Origin: Plut-88900 sp963668115
Lineage (GTDB): Bacteria > Chloroflexota > Dehalococcoidia > Plut-88900
Direction of reading: 5' to 3'
DNA length: 64,000 bases
Assembly (NCBI GenBank): GCA_963668115.1
Contig: OY764147.1
Coordinates: 806,001 to 870,000 of the forward strand
The first letter of the stretch is position 1; the number at the start of each line of letters is the position of its first letter. The translations under genes were made by a program, and so were the position numbers. Positions 28,758 to 37,263 of the stretch are shown one piece after another. Under the pieces are notes generated by a model. It worked only from the letters and a program-made list of their open reading frames with translations, did not search any database and was not told the origin of the DNA.

Positions 28758-29973
28758 GGGAAATGATTACGATCTGGTCATAGCGGGAGCGGGAATCGCA
28801 GGGGCTAGCCTTGCGGTTTCGATGGCGAGGGCGGGATGCGGGGTGCTGCTGGTGGAGTCGTCGGCGGAGTTCCGGGACAGGGTCAGGGGGGAGTTTATAT
28901 TCCCGTGGGGGGTTGTAGAGGCAAATGCGCTGGGAGTCTATGACGACATTCTCGGGGCGGGGGGGCATCGAGTGTCGTGGATGAACATGTATGGCGGGCC
29001 TAAACTGCTGTTTCACGGTGACCTGATCAACGAAACCGGGGCAGGGGTCCCGGCGGTGACGTTCTTCCACCCGACAATGCAAATGAGCCTTATGCAGGCG
29101 GCTACTAAAGCGGGGGTGACGGTGGTGCGAGGGACGCGGGTGAAGGGAGTGGAGAGAACAGACGGGTTGATGAGACTGCGCACCGAGGGAGCGATGTCGG
29201 GGGAGTTCACCTGCCGGATGCTGGTTGGGGCGGATGGGAGGGGTTCGCAGACACGGGCGCTGGGGGGATTTCAGGTGAGTCGGGACCCGGATTCGAATAT
29301 GGTGGCGGGCCTGCTGTTTGACGACATGGGGGTGGACGATGATGCAGCGCACCACTGGGCCAACCCGAACGCAGGCATTGCAGCGATCCTGTTTCCGCAG
29401 GGGAAGGGTCGGGTGCGGGCGTATTACTGCCACAGGTGGGACGCGGGATACAGGCTGAGCGGCAGTAAGGACGAGGAGAAGTTCATAGAAGGGTTCCTCA
29501 GGACGGGGGCACCCGAGGACGTGTTCTCGGATGCGAGGCCCGCGGGGCCCCTAGCTACTTTCGAGGGGGCGCATACGTGGGTCGATCACCCGTACAAGGA
29601 GGGGGTGGCGTTGATAGGAGACGCGGCAGCGACTGGAGACCCGACGTGGGGGCAAGGGCTTTCGACGAGCTTGCGGGACTCCCGGATTCTGAGGGATGCG
29701 CTGGTGTCGAATGAGGACTGGGAGTCGGCGGGGCATGCTTATGCAGCCGGGCACGATGCCTTCTATGAGATAAATCACACCTACGAAGTCTGGACGAGCC
29801 ACCTGCTGATGGACCCGAATTCTCGGGAGCTTAGATCTCGGGCGGTGCCGAAGTTGAAGATGGACCCGTTTGGGCACATGCACGCCTTCTATATCGGGCC
29901 GGACAGGCCGCTGAACGAGCGGTCGCACGCGGAGTTCTTTGCCGAGGCGGAGGACGTGGGCGTGGCGGGCTAG
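28741..29973 (+). CDS. FAD-dependent monooxygenase (aromatic hydroxylase type)
   Basis: 410 residues. The dinucleotide-binding motif GAGIAGAS lies near residues 16-23. The second FAD motif is IGDAAATGDPTWGQG (about 292-306), where the usual GDAAH-x-P-x2-GQG carries T in place of H. An RDRVRGEF segment matches the FAD-contact arginine region of p-hydroxybenzoate hydroxylase-like enzymes. It should insert oxygen using NAD(P)H. AGGA precedes the ATG, and the start overlaps the hydantoinase stop. It is followed after 10 bp by a methyltransferase, forming a three-gene unit. Confidence 0.87.
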   Translation: MATVHKGNDYDLVIAGAGIAGASLAVSMARAGCGVLLVESSAEFRDRVRGEFIFPWGVVEANALGVYDDILGAGGHRVSWMNMYGGPKLLFHGDLINETGAGVPAVTFFHPTMQMSLMQAATKAGVTVVRGTRVKGVERTDGLMRLRTEGAMSGEFTCRMLVGADGRGSQTRALGGFQVSRDPDSNMVAGLLFDDMGVDDDAAHHWANPNAGIAAILFPQGKGRVRAYYCHRWDAGYRLSGSKDEEKFIEGFLRTGAPEDVFSDARPAGPLATFEGAHTWVDHPYKEGVALIGDAAATGDPTWGQGLSTSLRDSRILRDALVSNEDWESAGHAYAAGHDAFYEINHTYEVWTSHLLMDPNSRELRSRAVPKLKMDPFGHMHAFYIGPDRPLNERSHAEFFAEAEDVGVAG

Positions 29974-29983
29974 GGACCGAGTT

Positions 29984-30748
29984 ATGACTTCGGCGGATAT
30001 TCAGCGGACTTACCTGGACGGCCGACATTACGACCTGGCCTACAGCAGCTATACGGAAGACATAGAGTTCTGGGTGGGACAGGCGAAGCGATACGGGGGG
30101 CCGGTGCTGGAACTGGCCTGCGGGACGGGTCGGATAGCGATTCCGGTGGCAAAGGAAGGGTTCGAGGTGACGGGGCTGGACCTGGCGGAGTCGATGCTGG
30201 AGCGGGCGAAGGAGAATGCTCGGGCGGAGGGGCTGAATGTCCGGTGGGTCCAGTCGGATATGCGGAACTTCTCGTTGGGGGCGACTTACCCGCTTATTAT
30301 CTGTCCATCGCAGAGCATGTCGCGGTTGCTTGCCTTTGAAGACATGGAGAGGTGTCTGGCGGCGGTTAGGGAGCACCTAGAGGTCGGGGGGCGGTTCATC
30401 ATGGAGGTGTACAACCCGTCGCTGGAGATACTGAGCCGTCGGGAGGATGAGAGGTCACCGTTCCTGGAATATGAGCATCCTGACGGAGACGGGACCGTGA
30501 AGGTGGAGTTCAGTAGTCGGTATGACCAGGCGACGCAGGTGCTGCACCTGACGCTGCATTACTCGATACCGGGGGTGTCGGGGAAGCCGAGGGAGCACGT
30601 GAGCAACCGGATGTACTTTCCGCAGGAGCTGGATGCATTGTTGAAGTACAACGGGTTCGAGGTGTTGGAGAAGTACGGGGACTTTAGTGGGAAGGCGTTT
30701 GAGTCGGGGGACGGGCACCAGGTGGTGGTGTGTGGGGTGAGTCCCTAA
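29984..30748 (+). CDS. Class I SAM-dependent methyltransferase
   Basis: 254 residues from the ATG at 29984; an upstream in-frame start would overlap the previous gene. SAM motif I is VLELACGTGRIAIPVA, followed by VTGLDLAESML and VQSDMRNFSLG, the standard ubiE/BioC-like layout. Late residues RMYFPQELDALLKYNGFEVLEKYGDF, split by short turns, are common in these small-molecule methyltransferases. It should act on the product of the two upstream enzymes or a related metabolite; no substrate can be named. Confidence 0.87.
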   Translation: MTSADIQRTYLDGRHYDLAYSSYTEDIEFWVGQAKRYGGPVLELACGTGRIAIPVAKEGFEVTGLDLAESMLERAKENARAEGLNVRWVQSDMRNFSLGATYPLIICPSQSMSRLLAFEDMERCLAAVREHLEVGGRFIMEVYNPSLEILSRREDERSPFLEYEHPDGDGTVKVEFSSRYDQATQVLHLTLHYSIPGVSGKPREHVSNRMYFPQELDALLKYNGFEVLEKYGDFSGKAFESGDGHQVVVCGVSP

Positions 30749-30922
30749 AGCACTCCCAGCCCATTCCGTTCTTTAGACCCCCTCGAGGAACTCGGGGCAG
30801 GCTTCGACTCCGTTCAGGGTGAGCGGAATGCCCCGCATCCGTAGGACATACCTTTAATCTTCATTTACAATCCACCGCGCCCCTTGCATTTCTTTGAACA
30901 TTGCAAGGGGTCGAAAATTGAG

Positions 30923-32167
30923 ATGGCAGTAAATTCGCAGGCGATAAGCGCTGATACCGAGGAGAGGATCGGGTTTCGGTGGGTGGTGCTGACCTATTTG
31001 GGTCTGGCCAACGGGACGGTGGTGCTGTTCGTACTGTCGTTGGGGGTGATGCTTCCGTCCATCTCCGACGACCTGGGGCTTTCGCCGACAATGCAGGGGC
31101 TGCTGGGGTCGTCGGCGCTGTTCGGGAACCTGGTGCTGGCGTTGCCGTTGAGCATCGTGTTGTCCCGGTACAGGGGGAGGGTGGTCCTGCTGGGCGCGCT
31201 GGTCGGGATGAGTCTCTTCAGCCTCGGGCAGGCGTGGGCACCGATATTCGTGGTGCTGCTGGTAAGCCGATGGCTGTTCGGGCAGGCAGCGGCGGCTATG
31301 CATCCCGCCCGCACCCTGCTAATCAACCAGTGGTTCCCGAGGCGGGAGATCATCTTCGCCAACGGCATCTTCAACGGCACCTACGGGGTTGCTGCGTTGT
31401 TGGCGCTGGTGCTGCTGCCCTTCGCGCTGGAATGGTTGGACGACAACTGGCGGCTGGTGATCCTGTGCTGCAGTCTGCCGATATTTGTATACACGTTGTT
31501 GTGGGGGGTGCACGGGCGGAAGGAGAGGACGGTGGCCTCGGCGGCGCAGGGGGCGAAGGAGAGGCTGGACCTGGGGAAGGTGCTGGGGCAGCCGGTGTTG
31601 TGGATAGTCGGGCTGGGGATGCTGGGGCTGAACCTGATGTGGAGCTCCCTGATCACATTCTGGCCGACCTTGCTGCTCGAGGAGTACGACATCTCGATCA
31701 AGACGTCGGGGCAGATGTTTGCGATGGCGGCGATGCTGGAGGGTGTCGGGAGCGTGGTGGTGGGCTACCTGGTGGCCAAGTGGGCGCGAAGGGACGTGAT
31801 GGGCCCGACGATAGCGGTACTGGGGACGGTAGTGACCGTGGGGTCGGTGGGGATGGCGTGGACGGGGAGCATACCACTGCTCATCGTGTTCGCACTGCTC
31901 CACGGGGTTGGGTTTTCGCTGGTGCCGTTCGTGTGGACACTGCCGTACAGGATCCAGGGCTTCGGGGCGCGGGACATAGCGGTGGGAATCGGATTCATAG
32001 AGACGTGCCTGCTGGCGGGAGGGGCGATCGGGCCGGCGATGACGGGGGTGATCCAGGACTTCACGGGTGACCTGCGCCTAGCGATGCTGATAGCCTGCTC
32101 GTGTGCGGCGGCGATAGCGGTGGCGGGGCTGCTGGTGATGGTGGGCCGGTTTGGGCAGCGGGGCTAG
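30923..32167 (+). CDS. MFS transporter
   Basis: About 414 residues with some twelve hydrophobic segments. LPSISDDLGLSPTMQGLLGS after helix 1 and LSRYRGRVVLLGALVG at the motif A position mark a major-facilitator carrier of the sugar/organic-anion type. The ATG at 30923 is preferred; one at 30884 would add 13 residues unlike an MFS N-terminus. Its stop overlaps the stop of the convergent amidohydrolase in the shared CTAG at 32164-32167. It may move the substrate or product of the hydantoinase/monooxygenase group, but this rests on position only. Confidence 0.86.
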   Translation: MAVNSQAISADTEERIGFRWVVLTYLGLANGTVVLFVLSLGVMLPSISDDLGLSPTMQGLLGSSALFGNLVLALPLSIVLSRYRGRVVLLGALVGMSLFSLGQAWAPIFVVLLVSRWLFGQAAAAMHPARTLLINQWFPRREIIFANGIFNGTYGVAALLALVLLPFALEWLDDNWRLVILCCSLPIFVYTLLWGVHGRKERTVASAAQGAKERLDLGKVLGQPVLWIVGLGMLGLNLMWSSLITFWPTLLLEEYDISIKTSGQMFAMAAMLEGVGSVVVGYLVAKWARRDVMGPTIAVLGTVVTVGSVGMAWTGSIPLLIVFALLHGVGFSLVPFVWTLPYRIQGFGARDIAVGIGFIETCLLAGGAIGPAMTGVIQDFTGDLRLAMLIACSCAAAIAVAGLLVMVGRFGQRG

Positions 32168-33300
32168 AGGGCATATATCTCCTGGGCGTTGAGGCCCATG
32201 ACCTTGTCCCGGTCGTCGGGGGAGAGGGTTTCCAGGCTCTCCTTAAGCCGGGTGACGGGTTCCTCGCAGGAATCGCTGTGGGGATAGTCGTAGGCCCAGA
32301 CGAGGCGGTCTGCGCCGATGAGGTTGGCGGTAGGCGCGCCCAGTTCATCGTCGGGTTCCATGGATATCCAGCCTCGCTCGCTGAAGTATTCGCTGGGCTT
32401 CATCTTCAGGGAGGTGGTGAAGCCTATCAGCTCGAAGACCTCGTCCATCCTCTCGAGGAAGTAGGCCATCCAAAGGCAGCCCGACTCCAGCAAGATTATC
32501 TTAAGTGTCGGGAACCTGTCGAAGACGGTGCCCTGGAAGAAGCTGCAGAAGCTGTGCATGAGCTCGGTGGACTCCACGGTGAAGGTCCACCAGGAAGGGT
32601 GCTTGACCTCCGGGTGGAGGATGGATGATGCGGAGGTGCCGGCGGAGCCTACGTGGAGGGTAACGGGGACGTCCTGGTCCTGGTGCTCTGCCCAGAGGGG
32701 GTCCCAGTGGGAGGAACCCCAGGAGATGTCTTTGGGCGGGCCGGAAGGGCCCTGTATGGCCTTCTTCTGAAGGCCAGAGAAGCGCTTCATTTCAGAGACG
32801 CTGAGGTCTACGTCGTGCCAGGGGAGGGTGAGGGCGGGGACGAGGCGGTCGGGGTGGGCGGAGCAGAAGTCGACGATCCAGTCGTTGTAGACGGTGCAGT
32901 AGGCGTTGGATAGGGCGGCGTCCTGGAGGCGGGCGAAGGCGAGGCCGACGGTAGGGTATAGGATGCTGATGTCGATGCCCTCGGCGGTCATCATCTTGAC
33001 GCGTTCGTCGGGGTCCCAGGCGCCGGGGACACGGGCGAGGGACTGCTCCCAGGTGATGTCGCGCTTTTCGAAGACGTGCTCCTTGCGCCACTCGCGGGTG
33101 GTGCCGATGGCGGCGACGTTGGCGCTGCGGCCCTTGGAGTAGGTGCCGGTCATGACGCCGTCGAAGCTCCAGTATTCGAGGCCCTCGTCGTCTATGTCGA
33201 TGCGGAGGGCGCGGGAGCGGTAGTCGGGGGCGATGTTGCGGGTCCAGAGGTCTGCGGGTTCGAGGACGTGGCCGTCTACATCGATAAGTGGGGCTGACAT
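32164..33300 (-). CDS. Amidohydrolase family protein, paralogue 3
   Basis: 378 residues starting MSAPLIDVDGHVLEPADLW, the same metal-site opening as the paralogues at 11 and 13 kb. The middle histidine lies in VTLHVGSAG and the late aspartate in WAYDYPHSDSCEEP. It is closer to paralogue 1 by its ending (ADRLVWAYDYPHSD against ADRFLWASDYPHSD). A metal-dependent hydrolase or decarboxylase is expected. The stop codon overlaps that of the convergent MFS gene. Confidence 0.87.
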   Translation of the reverse strand: MSAPLIDVDGHVLEPADLWTRNIAPDYRSRALRIDIDDEGLEYWSFDGVMTGTYSKGRSANVAAIGTTREWRKEHVFEKRDITWEQSLARVPGAWDPDERVKMMTAEGIDISILYPTVGLAFARLQDAALSNAYCTVYNDWIVDFCSAHPDRLVPALTLPWHDVDLSVSEMKRFSGLQKKAIQGPSGPPKDISWGSSHWDPLWAEHQDQDVPVTLHVGSAGTSASSILHPEVKHPSWWTFTVESTELMHSFCSFFQGTVFDRFPTLKIILLESGCLWMAYFLERMDEVFELIGFTTSLKMKPSEYFSERGWISMEPDDELGAPTANLIGADRLVWAYDYPHSDSCEEPVTRLKESLETLSPDDRDKVMGLNAQEIYAL

Positions 33301-33350
33301 GGGATCACCGCCTTTCGGAGTCTTGCAAACGCGGACATTATAGGGGCGTT

Positions 33351-33391
33351 TTCACCCTCACCCTAGCCCTCTCCCCTCAAGGGAGAGGGGA
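33351..33391. repeat. Dispersed palindromic repeat, family C, intact copy
   Basis: TTCACCCTCACCCTAGCCC, then TCTCCCCTCAAGGGAGAGGGGA. The arms CCTCTCCC/GGGAGAGG pair around CTCAA. This is the intact form of the repeat that the IS element split at 18.2/19.4 kb. Confidence 0.8.
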
Positions 33392-33457
33392 TTGGACCCC
33401 CGTCCCCCAACACCACAGGAAAAAAGGACTTGGCAAAATTGACATAAGGACTAACAA

Positions 33458-33865
33458 TCATTGCTCTGGGTTAGGGGTGGGGCGGGGGCGGATGCCGGGG
33501 ACGAAGCGGAGGGCGAGGATGAAGAGGATGCCGGTTATTGCGCCGACAGCGCCGAATATGCCGGCGCCTTCGAAGCCGCCGAGGAAGCCGCCAACGACCG
33601 CTCCGGTCAGGATGGCCGCACCGGCGACGAGGTAGCGGGTCTCGATGCCAAGGAGGCGCAGCGGGACGATGAGGAGTCCGGTAAGGGCGCCGGTCAGCAG
33701 GCCGATTACGCCAACCGCGGCGGCCGAGCGGGGGACTTCGACGGAGCCGCCGATGATGAGGCCGAGGACGGCACCAAGGGCTGCGCCCGCAATTGCGCCA
33801 CCCAGGGCTCCGAGAAAGAAGCCGCTTACGAGCCATACCAAGCACTTGCCGGACACGACGCCCAT
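33458..33865 (-). CDS. Small glycine-rich membrane protein, unknown function
   Basis: About 135 residues from the ATG at 33865; the frame is open further upstream but that part reads as non-coding. Several hydrophobic stretches are rich in small residues: SGFFLGALGGAIAGAALGAVLGLIIGG (shown here in parts of under 20: SGFFLGALGG, AIAGAALGAVL), ILTGAVVGGFLGGFEGAG and GAITGILFILAL. The tail is RPRPTPNPEQ. No motif gives a function. The repeat element copy 2 ends 133 bp upstream of its start, as copy 1 does before the CoA transferase gene. The start codon is uncertain because no Shine-Dalgarno is seen. Confidence 0.55.
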   Translation of the reverse strand: MGVVSGKCLVWLVSGFFLGALGGAIAGAALGAVLGLIIGGSVEVPRSAAAVGVIGLLTGALTGLLIVPLRLLGIETRYLVAGAAILTGAVVGGFLGGFEGAGIFGAVGAITGILFILALRFVPGIRPRPTPNPEQ

Positions 33866-33998
33866 GAGGCGAAGGCGTCGGGGGAGGGCGGATGGGATTG
33901 GGCGGGGGGTGTTCAAGGCAGTGCGACCTTCACAGGGGGATATGTTAAAGCACGGGGGAGGGTTACGCCAATCGGGGGGGATGGGACGGCGGTCCGGT

Positions 33999-34077
33999 TT
34001 GATTGAACGTTGATTGAACATTGATTAAACGTTGATTGAACTCGTAGCTGTTTTGATTGAACGACGCCTGAAGGGGA
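33999..34077. repeat. 79-bp repeat element, copy 2: 11-bp units with core TTGATTGAAC
   Basis: Four 11-bp units (33999, 34010, 34021, 34032), the third with TTGATTAAAC. Then the same spacer CGTAGCTGTT, a fifth core at 34053 and the tail GACGCCTGAAGGGGA. Unit number, spacing and orientation equal copy 1 at 1517-1595. It lies between the small membrane gene and the terminase-like gene. Confidence 0.9.
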
Positions 34078-34131
34078 AAAAGTGCAGGGGAGCGGTTTTT
34101 TGGTGAATTGAAATTGACATAACGCATCGTC

Positions 34132-34440
34132 TCAAAAGCTGAGTTCACGCTGGCACTTCTGGTTAAGGCCCTGAAGGGCCGAGCACCGGGTGGGATGGTA
34201 CGCAGGGAGTTCAGAGATGGCGATAAGGGTTGCGATGGTGGATGCGGACGAGCCGCGTTGGGCTTTTTTGTTGCGTCGGGCCTTATGTTGGAAATTCAAG
34301 AACCAGCGATGGAGGAAGGGGTAAGGGGCGAGGGAAGGGAGTAGGGATTCCTGGACGCGCTTAGAGGCGAGGCCGTGTCGCAGGCGGTTACGGTTTCCTT
34401 TGGGTGCGCCGGCTCCGGGACGCTTTCCTCCTGAGGGCAT
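34132..34440 (-). CDS. Small basic protein with terminase-small-subunit-like N-terminus
   Basis: 102 residues. The N-terminus MPSGGKRPGAGAPKGNRN followed by RLRHGLASKR matches the RPGAPKGNxNALKHG signature shared by phage terminase small subunits and related small DNA-binding proteins. The middle is basic (HKARRNKKAQRGS) and no nuclease motif is present. AAAGGAGAT lies nine bases before the ATG, so it is very likely translated. It is much shorter than a full terminase small subunit and no large terminase is near. It is probably a mobile-element remnant or an independent small DNA-binding protein. Confidence 0.65.
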   Translation of the reverse strand: MPSGGKRPGAGAPKGNRNRLRHGLASKRVQESLLPSLAPYPFLHRWFLNFQHKARRNKKAQRGSSASTIATLIAISELPAYHPTRCSALQGLNQKCQRELSF

Positions 34441-34604
34441 GGGGCAGTGATCTCCTTTGAATTATTGTTCAGTAAGTATGTGCCAAGATGGGGTTGGGGT
34501 CAAGGGGTGGGGGGTGCGGTTTTGGGGGGTGCAAGTTTTGGCGTGGGTGGCGGGCAGGGTACCCACGAGGGGCACCCCTACGGGGGAGGGGATGATGGAG
34601 GGGG

Positions 34605-35705
34605 CTACAGAGCTTTCTGTTTGTTGCGAAAGACGCGCTTAAACAAGGACGGCAGCAACCATAAAAGCACGTATAGCGACGCTATGACGGTGAATACTAT
34701 TAGGGGCTGGGTGGCTTGGAATTCCCCTAACAATTTGCCCAAGAAAAATCCGGGTATGGCACCACCTCCGACACCACAAACTATGGCTACAAAGACCCAA
34801 TACAAGGTTGAAGCCCTGTCTCCACTTATTGGCGTAAACAGTGGTATCAATCGCCATACATCCCTTTCTTTTTTTGACTTGGGATATTGGAAGAGTAGGT
34901 GGACTACCCTAACGGCAATGGGTAAAGATAACGTTACGAAGAATATGTAGAGTATAAAAAGTGTAAGATCATCAGCAGCCCTGATTGATCTGGGTACAGC
35001 GACCCATAGTCCCGTATTCCAACCTATAAGAATTGATGGAGTAAAGCAAAAAACAAAATATGCAAGCACTTTGGGTAGGTCGATGCTGGTAGACGGAATA
35101 TCGGAAAGGATAGCGTCGATCACGGATTTGGGGGAGGGAGGAACGAGGCTAGGGTCTATTGGAGAGATTGTAGGAGTGGCAGCATCAAATCCAGGCGGTT
35201 TTGGGAAATCTTTACGGAACACCTGAGCACACTCTGTTGCGGACTTTTTACTGATTTGTAGGGAGAATATGGGTCGGAATACCCCATTATCAGGCTCTAT
35301 CAGCTCCCAACGGTCACCGTTCGTTAGGATGCAGTACTGAACATCTACACCTTTGTCCCGAGCGTAATTCGTAGCCTCGAACAATTTCTTACGGTGGTCG
35401 GAAGTAAGCGATTCATTCATACGTTTGGCTTCGAGGAAAGCCATCGGATTTTGGACATCGCCCGGCAGATGTAGCGCGTAGTCCGGCACACGGTATTCGT
35501 ACTCTCCAAGTCCGTATCTAACTAGGTATTGTGTAGTAACTACCAATGGATCAGACCAACCGAGTGCACTTAGAAGCGGATCAATTAGAGCATGGCGAGT
35601 GCGGTCCTCATTCCTTCCAGTAACCGCGGGAGCGTCCTTGATCCTATCTTTAAGGATTTTGATAACCTCAACAAGGGGGTCAGGGGTTACGGCACCAGTA
35701 GGCAT
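34605..35705 (-). CDS. PD-(D/E)XK nuclease-like (HsdR N-terminal type) protein with C-terminal membrane domain
   Basis: 366 residues. The first ~165 resemble the N-terminal nuclease domain of type I restriction HsdR subunits: E33 in NEDRTRHALIDPLLSALGW, D75 in RVPDYAL, and E92-x-K94 in FLEAKR, giving the D...ExK triad, then the LTNGDRWELIEP strand. A proline-rich linker (about 170-205) leads to about four hydrophobic segments (roughly 212-234, 246-270, 300-322, 337-357) and a basic tail RNKQKAL. No helicase domain is present, and HsdR itself is soluble, so this is a membrane-anchored nuclease candidate. Base composition is visibly lower in GC than its neighbours. It lies next to the tandem HicB-like cassettes, which suggests a defence role, but this is inference. 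Confidence 0.75.
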   Translation of the reverse strand: MPTGAVTPDPLVEVIKILKDRIKDAPAVTGRNEDRTRHALIDPLLSALGWSDPLVVTTQYLVRYGLGEYEYRVPDYALHLPGDVQNPMAFLEAKRMNESLTSDHRKKLFEATNYARDKGVDVQYCILTNGDRWELIEPDNGVFRPIFSLQISKKSATECAQVFRKDFPKPPGFDAATPTISPIDPSLVPPSPKSVIDAILSDIPSTSIDLPKVLAYFVFCFTPSILIGWNTGLWVAVPRSIRAADDLTLFILYIFFVTLSLPIAVRVVHLLFQYPKSKKERDVWRLIPLFTPISGDRASTLYWVFVAIVCGVGGGAIPGFFLGKLLGEFQATQPLIVFTVIASLYVLLWLLPSLFKRVFRNKQKAL

Positions 35706-35743
35706 GGGAGAATGATAGCATGGAGCACGGGCTGTGGGCTGCG

Positions 35744-35779
35744 GGGGATGGATTCCGACTCGGGGGCCGGAATGACGGC
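35744..35779. repeat. Dispersed palindromic repeat, family A
   Basis: GGGGGATGGATTCCGACTCG then GGGGCCGGAATGACGGCA; arms ATTCCG/CGGAAT. It lies upstream of the nuclease-like gene. Confidence 0.7.
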
Positions 35780-35790
35780 AAAGGGTGGGT

Positions 35791-35864
35791 GGGGATGATG
35801 GTAGGGGGGGTTGTTGACAGGGTGGGGGGGGATGATGGTAGGGGGGGTTGTTGACAGGGTGGGG
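35791..35864. repeat. Tandem direct repeat, two 37-bp units
   Basis: Each unit contains GATGATGGTAGGGGGG and TTGTTGACAGGGTGG; the unit starting at 35791 recurs at 35828. It is very G-rich on the plus strand. It lies between the divergent nuclease-like gene and the HicB-like cassette. Confidence 0.75.
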
Positions 35865-35938
35865 GGTGGGGGTGAAGAATGGCTCCTACGCACGTGACTG
35901 TTGCGTCCGTACATGCACCTGTTTCCAAAGGGATCTCC

Positions 35939-36634
35939 ATGATTGAGTCGACGGCACCTCCAGCATGCCCCCATGTTCATCAGGTAGAGGTCCGATACGC
36001 CAAGGCGCTCCCTAAGGGCCTAATTGGTTGTGTCCACGAACTGACAGCCGATATCTCAACTCAAATCGAAGAGACGGCGGAGGGGTGGGCGGCCGTGGTG
36101 GAGATGGGGGAACTGTACGAGTGGGGCGAGGGCAGTACGGAAGAGGAGGCGGTCAATGCACTGGTCTGCAACATGGGGCAGACGAGGCTGGCGTTGAAGG
36201 GTGTAGTCGACCAATTGCCGGAGCAGTCCGCGCGCATGTTGGAGACGCTGGAAGGTTTGGTTCAGCAGAGGGAGAACGCGACTTCCCCGCATCACGGCAA
36301 CTGCTCCGAGGCCAGAGCTGCCGAACAGGACGACGACGAAGAACCTGAAATCCTCGAGCACTATGCCAAAGTCCTGCCCAAGGGCCAGTATTGCTGCGGT
36401 CATGAGTTAAAGACCGACCTTCGGGTGGAAATCGAGCGGGTAGAGAATGGATGGACTGCCAGTCTCGACCTTGAATGTTTGTATGAATGGGGAGCGGGGA
36501 TAACGGAACAGCAAGCCGTCAACGACCTGGTGTGCTCCCTCGGAGAGTACAGGCTCTGGCTTATAGAGCGCAGAGACAACCTGGCCGGATGTTCCGCCCG
36601 CGACCTGGAGTTGATTGAAGACATGGTGATTTAG
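35939..36634 (+). CDS. Protein with two HicB-like domains (first partner of cassette 1)
   Basis: 231 residues from the ATG at 35939, chosen because its MIESTAPPA matches MIESTKPAI at the start of the second cassette. Two copies of the same domain lie at about 20-105 and 140-231. Each runs PKG-x3-C-x-HEL, then IEE/IER..GW.A, then LYEWG with a TEE/TEQ-AVN-x-LVC turn and SAR-x-LE near the end. The pattern EtaeGW-A...T-EEAv-n resembles HicB antitoxins, though I cannot see a clear DNA-binding tail. It is followed two bases after its stop by the GTG of the partner gene. Likely the antitoxin-like member of a two-gene system, but this is inference. Confidence 0.7.
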   Translation: MIESTAPPACPHVHQVEVRYAKALPKGLIGCVHELTADISTQIEETAEGWAAVVEMGELYEWGEGSTEEEAVNALVCNMGQTRLALKGVVDQLPEQSARMLETLEGLVQQRENATSPHHGNCSEARAAEQDDDEEPEILEHYAKVLPKGQYCCGHELKTDLRVEIERVENGWTASLDLECLYEWGAGITEQQAVNDLVCSLGEYRLWLIERRDNLAGCSARDLELIEDMVI

Positions 36635-36636
36635 AC

Positions 36637-36915
36637 GTGGACTATCGCAGGCTCCGCAGCGCCTTGCGATTCAAGGCCCTGGCTGAGGAAGACAGAAGGG
36701 GAGACCATATAACTTTCAGAATTAGTATAAGAGGCAAGGACCATCGTCTGACAAAAATGTCCCATAGTGCGAAGGGACAGATATCAAAAAATCGCCTGGC
36801 TGATTTCTCCCGGCAGATGAGATTGACGGGGAGACAGTTAGGACAGTTCGTGGACTGCACAATGAGTCGTGAGGAGTGGGTGGAGATATGGAGAAAATCC
36901 CTTCGTCAAGTATGA
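36637..36915 (+). CDS. Small basic partner protein of cassette 1 (possible toxin)
   Basis: 92 residues from a GTG two bases after the upstream stop. It reads as one domain: DYRRLRSALRFKALAEED, HITFRISI, MSHSAKGQIS, then RQMRLTGRQLGQFVDC and MSREEWVEIW. The same order (H-I, S-H-x-A-x-GQI, LT-x-RQLGQFVDC, MSREEW) is found in the paralogue at 37264. The placement after a HicB-like gene suggests a toxin, but the sequence lacks the usual short HicA pattern, so I do not call it HicA. No Shine-Dalgarno is obvious; translation is probably coupled to the upstream gene. Confidence 0.65.
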   Translation: MDYRRLRSALRFKALAEEDRRGDHITFRISIRGKDHRLTKMSHSAKGQISKNRLADFSRQMRLTGRQLGQFVDCTMSREEWVEIWRKSLRQV

Positions 36916-36928
36916 TGAGCGTGACGCC

Positions 36929-37261
36929 ATGATTGAGTCTACGAAACCTGCGATTGAAACGGACGACGATTACGAGGTGCTGGCTCGCTATATGAAGGTC
37001 GTGTCCAAGGGCCGGTGCGCTGAGGGTTATGAGCTGAAAGCGGATATGACGGTGGAGGTAGAGCAGACGGCGGAGGGGTGGGGGGCTACCGTTGAAGTGG
37101 AATGTCTATACCAGTTCGGTTGGAGCGCTACGGAGGAAGAGGCCATTGACGAACTGGTGTGTACTTTAGGGGATGTGCGAGACTCCTTCAGGAGATTCAA
37201 GGACGAATTGCATCCTTGCTCGGCCCGCTGCCTGGAGTTGATCGAGGGAATGCTCGTTTAG
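36929..37261 (+). CDS. Single HicB-like domain protein (first partner of cassette 2)
   Basis: 110 residues from the ATG at 36929. It contains one copy of the domain found twice in cassette 1: VSKGRCAEGYELKADMTVEV split by loops, EQTAEGWGATVEVECLYQFG, ATEEEAIDELVCTLG and CSARCLELIEG. It begins 13 bp after cassette 1 ends. Being single-domain, it may be the ancestral form and the double-domain gene a fusion product. Confidence 0.7.
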   Translation: MIESTKPAIETDDDYEVLARYMKVVSKGRCAEGYELKADMTVEVEQTAEGWGATVEVECLYQFGWSATEEEAIDELVCTLGDVRDSFRRFKDELHPCSARCLELIEGMLV

Positions 37262-37263
37262 CG

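Noticed and set aside
36637..36915. Calling the cassette partner a HicA toxin
   Set aside because: It is longer than HicA and lacks the compact dsRBD-like pattern with the key glycine-x-histidine context; left as an unnamed partner.
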